From positions 503,693 through 567,692 of the forward strand of contig JAPSJW010000002.1 of NCBI GenBank assembly GCA_031177985.1: a stretch of DNA of 64,000 nucleotides. The letters are read 5' to 3'. Below the pieces are notes generated by a model, which saw only the letters and a list, made by a program, of their open reading frames with translations, was not told where the DNA came from and did no database searches. Origin of the DNA: Microbacteriaceae bacterium (GTDB taxonomy: Bacteria; Actinomycetota; Actinomycetes; Actinomycetales; Microbacteriaceae). The position numbers were made by a program, and so were the translations under genes. Of this stretch, positions 58,526 through 64,000 are shown in pieces; position 1 is the stretch's first letter; the number at the start of each line of letters is the position of its first letter.

Positions 58526-59316
58526 GGGGGCTCGGCAGGTACGCGCTCGCGGCCTACAGCGTCATCGCGCTCGTCTTCCTCTTCATCCCGATCGCCTACA
58601 CGGTCGCCTTCTCGTTCAACGACTCGAGGCGCTCGAACATCGTGTGGCGTGGATTCACGCTCGACAACTGGACGAGCGTCTGCCAGGCGCAGGGCGTCTG
58701 CGAGGCCTTCGGCAACAGCATCCTGATCGGCGTCGTCGCCACCGTGCTCGCGACCGCGATGGGCACCGCGATCGCGATCGCGCTCGTGAGGTACCGGTTC
58801 CGGTTCCGCGCCGCGACGACGCTCCTGCTGTTCCTCCCGATGGCGACGCCGGAGGTCGTGCTCGGCGCGGGACTGGCCGCCGAGTTCCTCACGGCGGGCG
58901 TGCCGAAGGGCATCGGAACGATCATCCTGGCCCACACGATGTTCTGCATCAGCTTCGTGGTCGTCACCGTGCGCGCGCGGGTCGCGGGACTCGACCCCGC
59001 CCTCGAGGAGGCCGGCCGCGACCTCTACGCGTCCCCTTCCCAGGTGTGGTGGCGCGTGACCTTCCCTCTGCTGCTGCCGGGCATCGTCGCGGCGGCGATG
59101 CTCAGCTTCGCCCTGAGCTTCGACGACTTCATCATCACGAACTTCAACTCGGGCGCCGAGACGACGTTCCCGAAGTACATCTACACCGCCGCGGCGCGCG
59201 GCATCCCGGCCGAGGCGAACGTCATCGCGTCGGCGGTGTTCCTCCTGGCGCTCGTGATCGTCGTCACGGCCCAGCTGGGCCGCGCCGCGCGCAAACGGCG
59301 CATGGCGAGGAGCTGA
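58522..59316 (+). CDS. potC: Polyamine ABC transporter permease (PotC-like)
   Basis: A 264-residue membrane subunit with six predicted helices. The N-terminal LFIPIAYTVAFSFNDSR and the EAA loop PALEEAGRDLYASPSQVWWRV, followed by SFDDFIITNFNSG, are the PotC signature. GTG overlaps the potB stop by 4 bases. It completes the importer. Confidence 0.93.
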   Translation: MRGLGRYALAAYSVIALVFLFIPIAYTVAFSFNDSRRSNIVWRGFTLDNWTSVCQAQGVCEAFGNSILIGVVATVLATAMGTAIAIALVRYRFRFRAATTLLLFLPMATPEVVLGAGLAAEFLTAGVPKGIGTIILAHTMFCISFVVVTVRARVAGLDPALEEAGRDLYASPSQVWWRVTFPLLLPGIVAAAMLSFALSFDDFIITNFNSGAETTFPKYIYTAAARGIPAEANVIASAVFLLALVIVVTAQLGRAARKRRMARS

Positions 59317-59321
59317 GACGG

Positions 59322-60674
59322 ATGACGGTCGACCGAGCCCGGCTGGAGCGCCTGAGCACCGAGGAGTCCGCGCGGTTCCGCGCGCTTCACCCGGAGTGCG
59401 AGCGGCTCTGGCGGCGCGGTCTCGAGCACATGCCCGACGGGGTGCCGATGCTCTGGATGGCGAAGTGGCCGGGCGCGTGGCCGGTGCACGTCACGGATGC
59501 GGCTGGCGCGCGGTTCACCTGCGCCGACCGGCTCGAGCACAGCGACCTCTGCCTGGGCGACACCGGCGCGATGTGCGGTCACGCTCCCGCCCCCACCGTC
59601 GCGGCGGTGCGCGACCGTCTCGAGCACGGTTCGACGTTCATGCTGCCGACCGAGGACGCCGCGATCGCGGCCGGGCTGCTCGCCGACCGGTTCGGACTGC
59701 CGGCATGGCAGTTCACCCTCTCGGCGACGGATGCGAACCGCAGCCTCCTGCGGTTCGCGCGGCAGGTCACCGGTCGGCCGAAGATCCTCGTGATCGACTA
59801 CTGCTACCACGGGACGGTCGACGAGGCGTTCGCGACCCTGGACGGGCGAGGCGCCGTCACCGCGAGGCGCGGCAACATCGGTGCCCCGGTGCCGCTCGAG
59901 ACCACGACCGTCGTTGTGCCGTTCAACGACGTCGGGGCGCTCGAACGGGCGCTCGAGGCGGGGGACGTCGCCGCCGTGCTGGCGGAACCAGCCCTCACGA
60001 ACATCGGCATCGTGCTCCCCGAGCCCGGCTGGCACGATGCGGTGCGAGCGGCCTGCGACCGCACCGGCACCGTCCTCATCCTCGACGAGACGCACACCCT
60101 GAGCGCGGGGCCAGGCGGCATGGTGCTCCGGGACGGGCTGCGACCCGATGCGGTGGTCGTCGGCAAGGCCATCGCGGGCGGTGTCCCGGCGGGCGCCTTC
60201 GGCATGTCCGAGTCGTTCGCCGCGGCCGTGCGCGACTCCCTGGAGCTCGAGGACATCGACGTCGGAGGGGTCGGCGGCACTCTCGCCGGGAACGCGCTCT
60301 CGATGGCGGGCATCCGCGCCACCCTCGCCGAGGTGCTGACCCCCCAGGCCTTCGCGTCGATGACCGATCGGGCCACCGAGTGGACGGCCGGCGTGCAGGC
60401 GGGGATCGACCGCGTCGCCGCCCCGTGGCAGGTCACCCAGCTGGGGGCGCGCAGCGAGTACAGCTTCCTCCCGCATCCGCCGCGCGACGGCCGGGAGGCG
60501 GCAGAGGCGGACGACTTCGAGCTGCAGCAGTTCCTGCATCTGCACGCCCTGAACCGCGGCGTGCTCATGACGCCGTTCCACAACATGGCGCTCATGTGCC
60601 CCGCGACGACCACGGAGGACGTGGACCGGCACACTCGGGCGTTCGATGAGGCTCTCGACGCCCTGTTCGCCTGA
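59322..60674 (+). CDS. Class III aminotransferase (glutamate-1-semialdehyde aminomutase-like)
   Basis: A 450-residue PLP enzyme beginning 5 bases after potC. The PLP lysine lies in VVVGKAIAGGVPAGAFGM and the cofactor-binding Asp in LILDETHTLSAGPGG. In place of the usual S-G-(A/S/T)-E-A segment it has FTLSATDANRSLLRFAR, typical of a subgroup distinct from true HemL. Because it is in the potDABC operon, it probably transaminates the imported amine or amino acid rather than making tetrapyrrole. The exact substrate is unknown. Confidence 0.85.
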   Translation: MTVDRARLERLSTEESARFRALHPECERLWRRGLEHMPDGVPMLWMAKWPGAWPVHVTDAAGARFTCADRLEHSDLCLGDTGAMCGHAPAPTVAAVRDRLEHGSTFMLPTEDAAIAAGLLADRFGLPAWQFTLSATDANRSLLRFARQVTGRPKILVIDYCYHGTVDEAFATLDGRGAVTARRGNIGAPVPLETTTVVVPFNDVGALERALEAGDVAAVLAEPALTNIGIVLPEPGWHDAVRAACDRTGTVLILDETHTLSAGPGGMVLRDGLRPDAVVVGKAIAGGVPAGAFGMSESFAAAVRDSLELEDIDVGGVGGTLAGNALSMAGIRATLAEVLTPQAFASMTDRATEWTAGVQAGIDRVAAPWQVTQLGARSEYSFLPHPPRDGREAAEADDFELQQFLHLHALNRGVLMTPFHNMALMCPATTTEDVDRHTRAFDEALDALFA

Positions 60675-60683
60675 GGTCCGCGG

Positions 60684-61889
60684 TCAGGTGGCGAGCTGCT
60701 CCGCCTTGCGCTCGAGCCATCGGCGCTCGGCGTCTGCGCCTGCCTTGGCGGCGGCGGCGCGGTAGGCCGCGATCGAGTCCGCGATGCGCCCGTCGAGCTC
60801 GAGCAGTCGCGCGCGTGCGGCGTCGAGCCGGTGGGATCCGCCCAGCTCGCCCGCGAGCCCATCCAGCAGCGCGAGCCCCGCTCGGGGTCCGTCCACCCGC
60901 GAGATCGCGATGGCGCGGCCCAGGCGCGCGACGGGGCCGGGGGAGATGCGCAGCAGCACGTCGTACAGCGCGACGATCCGTCGCCAGTCGGTTCGCGCGT
61001 CGTCGGGCGCCTCGTCGTGGGCGGCGGCGATCGCAGCCTGCAGCAGGTAGGGGCCGGCCTCTCCCGAGGCGAGCCCCTCGCGCACGAGCCGGAGCCCCTC
61101 GTCGATCTGGTCTCCGTGCCAGAGCGAACGATCCTGGTCCTCGAGGGCCACGGGGATGCCGTCGGCATCCGTGCGCGCGTCGCGCCGGGCATCCGTCAGC
61201 AGCTCGAGCGCCAGGAGACCGGCGACCTCCGGGTCGCGGGGCGCAGCCTCTCGCAGCAGCCGGGTGATGCGGATCGCCTCGAGCGCGAGGTCGCGGCGCT
61301 GCAGCGCCGCTCCGGATGAGGCGGCGTAGCCCTCGTTGAACACGAGGTACAGCACCTGCAGCACGACGGCGAGCCGTTCGCCGCGCTCCGCGGGGGCGGG
61401 CAGCTCGAAGCGGGCGCCCGCGGCGCGCACGGTCTGCTTCGCCCGGCTGATCCGCTGGGCCATGGTCGCCTCCGGCACGAGGAACGCCGCGGCGATCTCG
61501 GCGGTCGTGAGGCCGCCGACGGCGCGCAGGGTGAGGGCGAGCTGCGACGGCGCTGAGAGGGACGGATGACAGCAGAGGAAGAAGAGCGCGAGGGTGTCGT
61601 CGGTGTCGGAGACCGTCGTGGGCGTCTGCTCGAGGAAGACCCGCTCCTCCCGTCCTCGGCGCGCGCTCTCGCTCCGCACGATGTCCACCAGGCGACGCGA
61701 GGCGACGGCGAGGAGCCAGGCTCGCGGGGCGTCGGGCACACCGGTGCGGGGCCACTGCTCGGCCGCCGCGATCAGCGCCTCCTGCACCGCGTCCTCGGCG
61801 GCGTCGAAGCGTCCGTAGCGCCGGGTGAGCGAGGCGAGCACCCGCGGTGCCGCCTCGCGGAGGAGCTCGGCGAGACGGCGCTGTTCCAT
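60684..61889 (-). CDS. Large ECF-type RNA polymerase sigma factor (ECF42-like)
   Basis: A 401-residue sigma factor: region 2 (about 15-80, YGRFDAAEDAVQEALIAAAEQW), region 4 (about 110-170, GGLTTAEIAAAFLVPEATMAQRISRAK) and a long C-terminal extension (about 175-401) of helical TPR-like repeats including YLVFNEGYAASSG. This architecture matches ECF42-type sigma factors, usually encoded next to a DGPF/YCII-domain protein; none is seen here. The ATG overlaps the asparaginase stop by one base (TGATG). It is convergent with the aminotransferase 9 bases away. No anti-sigma gene is adjacent. Confidence 0.88.
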   Translation of the reverse strand: MEQRRLAELLREAAPRVLASLTRRYGRFDAAEDAVQEALIAAAEQWPRTGVPDAPRAWLLAVASRRLVDIVRSESARRGREERVFLEQTPTTVSDTDDTLALFFLCCHPSLSAPSQLALTLRAVGGLTTAEIAAAFLVPEATMAQRISRAKQTVRAAGARFELPAPAERGERLAVVLQVLYLVFNEGYAASSGAALQRRDLALEAIRITRLLREAAPRDPEVAGLLALELLTDARRDARTDADGIPVALEDQDRSLWHGDQIDEGLRLVREGLASGEAGPYLLQAAIAAAHDEAPDDARTDWRRIVALYDVLLRISPGPVARLGRAIAISRVDGPRAGLALLDGLAGELGGSHRLDAARARLLELDGRIADSIAAYRAAAAKAGADAERRWLERKAEQLAT

Positions 61890-62842
61890 CAGCCGAGTTC
61901 CGCGGTGACCCGCACACCGCCGACTGGCCGGCCCGCGCCGAGCACGGGAGCGGTGGTCCGGGCGATCACGTCCTCCGCCGCGGCCGCCTCGACGAGGCCC
62001 AGCCGCGCGAGCAGCGTCAGGCCCACGGCCGTCGCGGCGCGGAGGCTGCCGTCGGCGATCTTGAGCGCGAGCGCCGCGGTGCCCGTGCCGAGCACGAGCA
62101 CGCCCTCCGCGCCGTTCTTCGCCACAATGCCGAGCCGCTGCATCGTGACGGTGTTCACCCGCCCCGGGCCGTCGACCAGCTCGGGGTGTGCGAGCATCGC
62201 CGTGCGCAGCCGCACGGCGTCCGGGTCGTCTCCGGCGCTCACTCGGGCGATGCCGAGCGCGAGCGCACGGAGGGGCAGGAGGGGAACCGGAGCGCCGCAG
62301 CCGTCCACGCCCCAGCGATCCGCCGCAGTGCCGGTGAACTCGGCCACCGTCGCGGCGATCCGCCGCTGCAGCGGATGCTCGGCGCCGAGGTAGCCATCGA
62401 GCGGGTCGCCCGCGGCTCGAGCGGCCAGCAGCATCGCCGCGTGCTTGCCGGAGCAGTTCATGAAGACCCGGCGGCGGGCGGATGCGGCCCGCGCGGCCTC
62501 GGGATCGAGCGGCCAGTCCGGCGGGCAGCCCAGGTCGTCCTCGGTGAGGCCGCCGCGCTCGAGCATCCCCAGCACCACGTCGACGTGCTGGGGGGCCCCG
62601 GCGTGGCTCGCCGCGGCGATGGCGAGCTCGCCGTTCTCGAGGGTCGCACCGGAGCGCAGCGTTGCGATCGCCTGGAACGGCTTCAGCGTCGACCGCGGCA
62701 GGACGCCCAGGTCGGGGTCGCCGACCGAGGCGAGGAGCCGCCCGTCGGCGCCGACGACGGCCACCGCGCCGAAGTGCCGCGACTCGTCGATGCCGTTGCG
62801 GTCGAGGACCGCGAGCTCGGCGAACGCCGGCGTGCGGCTCAC
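61889..62842 (-). CDS. L-asparaginase II family protein (AnsA/ReAV type)
   Basis: A 317-residue enzyme of the asparaginase_II family, structurally related to serine-beta-lactamase-like folds, expected to hydrolyse asparagine to aspartate and ammonia. The likely active-site motifs are kept: RSTLKPFQ, NCSGKH (catalytic Lys and Cys) and VDGCGAP. The start is GTG at 62842, overlapping the aminotransferase stop as GTGA; longer frames upstream are shadows of that gene. No signal peptide, so cytoplasmic. Confidence 0.87.
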   Translation of the reverse strand: MSRTPAFAELAVLDRNGIDESRHFGAVAVVGADGRLLASVGDPDLGVLPRSTLKPFQAIATLRSGATLENGELAIAAASHAGAPQHVDVVLGMLERGGLTEDDLGCPPDWPLDPEAARAASARRRVFMNCSGKHAAMLLAARAAGDPLDGYLGAEHPLQRRIAATVAEFTGTAADRWGVDGCGAPVPLLPLRALALGIARVSAGDDPDAVRLRTAMLAHPELVDGPGRVNTVTMQRLGIVAKNGAEGVLVLGTGTAALALKIADGSLRAATAVGLTLLARLGLVEAAAAEDVIARTTAPVLGAGRPVGGVRVTAELG

Positions 62843-64000
62843 AGGGCGGAGAAGGCCTCGTCGAGCACACCGACCGCGTCGAGCAGCAGCTCGTCGGAGA
62901 TCGCGAGGCTCGGCAGGAATCGCAGCACGTTGCCGTAGGTGCCTGCGGTCAGCACGATGACTCCGCGCTGGGCCGCCGCGGCCGAGATCGCGTTGACGGC
63001 CTCCGGATTCGGCTCGTGCGTGCCGGGCTGAACGAGCTCGATCGCGAGCATGGCGCCGATGCCGCGCACGTCGCCGATGATGTCGTGCTTCGAACGCAGC
63101 CGCTCGAGCTCCGGGCGCAGCGTCGACTCGATGCGCGCCGCCTCGGCGAGGAGGCCGGTCGTCTCGATGTGCTCGAAGACCGCGACCGATGCCGCAGCCG
63201 CGACGGGGTTGCCGCCGAAGGTGCCGCCGAGCCCGCCCGGCTGCGCGGAGTCCATGATCTCGGCGCGGCCCGTGACACCCGCGAGCGGCAGACCGCCTGC
63301 GATGCCCTTGGCCGACAGCACGAGATCGGGGACGAGGCCGAAGTGCTCGCTCGCGAACCATGCACCGGTGCGCGCCATGCCGCTCTGGATCTCGTCGGCG
63401 ATGAAGACGACGCCGTTGGCGGTGCACCACTCCTGCAGCGCCGGCAGGTAGCCGTCTGCAGGGACGATGAAGCCGCCCTCGCCCTGCACCGGCTCCACGA
63501 CGAGGCACGCGAGGTCGCTCGCGCCCACCGTCTTCTCCAGGTAGCCGATGGTGCGGGCGGCCGCCTGCTCTCCGGTGAGCCCGTCGTGGTACGGGTAGGA
63601 GTTCGGAGCACGGTAGACGTCGCCGGCGAACGGCCCGAAACCGGTCGCGTAGGGAGCGGCCTTGTAGTTCATCGCCATCGTGAGGTTCGTGCGCCCGTGA
63701 TAGGCGTGATCGAGCACGGCCACCCCGTTGCGACCGGTGTGCTTGCGGGCGATCTTGACGCCGTTCTCGACAGCCTCGGCGCCGGAGTTCACGAGCACCG
63801 TCTTCTTCGCGAAGTCGCCGGGGGTGTGCTCGGCGAGCTTCTCAGCCACCCGCACGTACGACTCGTACGGCGTGATGGTGAAGAGGGTGTGGAACACCTG
63901 GCCCAGCTGCTCGCGGGCGGCGTCGACCACGGTGTCGACGGTGTGACCGACGGTCGTCACGCCGATGCCCCCGCCGAGGTCGATGAAGCGGTTGCCGTCC
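62839..64000 (-). CDS. gabT: 4-aminobutyrate-type aminotransferase, partial (5' end outside window)
   Basis: About 387 C-terminal residues of a class III aminotransferase; the frame is open to the window edge. Landmarks are FIDLGGGIGVTTVGH, LVNSGAEAVENGVKIARK, FIADEIQSGMARTG and the PLP lysine in LVLSAKGIAGGLPLAGVTG, followed by GGTFGGNPVAAAA. This is the GabT pattern, moving the amino group of GABA to 2-oxoglutarate. It is upstream of and overlapping the asparaginase gene, in an operon ending with the ECF sigma factor. The missing N-terminus prevents choosing a start. Confidence 0.9.
   Translation of the reverse strand, partial: DGNRFIDLGGGIGVTTVGHTVDTVVDAAREQLGQVFHTLFTITPYESYVRVAEKLAEHTPGDFAKKTVLVNSGAEAVENGVKIARKHTGRNGVAVLDHAYHGRTNLTMAMNYKAAPYATGFGPFAGDVYRAPNSYPYHDGLTGEQAAARTIGYLEKTVGASDLACLVVEPVQGEGGFIVPADGYLPALQEWCTANGVVFIADEIQSGMARTGAWFASEHFGLVPDLVLSAKGIAGGLPLAGVTGRAEIMDSAQPGGLGGTFGGNPVAAAASVAVFEHIETTGLLAEAARIESTLRPELERLRSKHDIIGDVRGIGAMLAIELVQPGTHEPNPEAVNAISAAAAQRGVIVLTAGTYGNVLRFLPSLAISDELLLDAVGVLDEAFSAL

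Noticed and set aside
59322-60674. HemL (glutamate-1-semialdehyde aminomutase) for heme synthesis
   Set aside because: The active-site segment differs from true HemL and the gene is in a polyamine transporter operon.

Overview
The window is very GC-rich. Intergenic gaps are short, GTG/TTG starts are common, adjacent genes often overlap as ATGA/GTGA, and third codon positions are almost always G or C. The gene order thrC-thrB-rho-prfA-prmC ... tsaC-wecA-atpI-atpBEFHAGDC, the Arg/Asn/Gln-rich insert in Rho and a short epsilon subunit point to an actinobacterium, most likely Microbacteriaceae. This placement is inferred from family knowledge; no rRNA gene is present to confirm it.

Layout. 0-6.8 kb: threonine synthesis (end of hom, thrC, thrB), then rho, prfA and prmC. 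6.8-10.8 kb: a block that splits the usual prmC-tsaC adjacency, holding a TetR regulator divergent from a two-gene ABC exporter and a tandem pair of HAD hydrolases. 10.8-20.1 kb: tsaC, wecA, atpI and the complete F1Fo ATP synthase operon. 20.1-23.5 kb: a P-loop kinase, yaaA, the alkylation-repair pair tag/ogt and an aldo/keto reductase. 23.5-30.7 kb: a carbohydrate locus (GH2 enzyme, LacI regulator, sugar ABC importer, GH43 lipoprotein) with the same operator-like palindrome before both transcription units. 30.7-31.7 kb: an Erm-type 23S rRNA methyltransferase preceded by a short leader ORF and attenuator-like structures. 31.7-36.5 kb: an amine/polyamine degradation set (FAD oxidase, class III aminotransferase, Lrp regulator, divergent aldehyde dehydrogenase).

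36.5-53.8 kb is the most unusual part. Nine same-strand genes encode an FHA protein with five Asp-Thr-Val repeats, a PP2C phosphatase, a membrane Ser/Thr kinase, a 1955-residue Ig/FN3 surface protein, a MoxR ATPase, a DUF58 protein, a membrane transglutaminase-fold protein that appears to have lost its catalytic Cys and His, a zinc-ribbon/FHA protein and an EccC/FtsK-like two-domain ATPase. It resembles a phospho-threonine-controlled envelope or export machine built from type VII secretion-like parts, but no WXG100 substrate or EccB/D/E partner is visible.

53.8-64 kb: alanine dehydrogenase, a spermidine/putrescine-type importer (potDABC) with another class III aminotransferase, then a reverse-strand operon of a GABA-type aminotransferase (cut by the window end), an asparaginase and a large ECF sigma factor. 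Polyamine/GABA nitrogen metabolism therefore recurs in three places over the last half of the window. No tRNA, rRNA, CRISPR array, insertion sequence or prophage gene was seen, and no gene-free stretch exceeds 300 bases.
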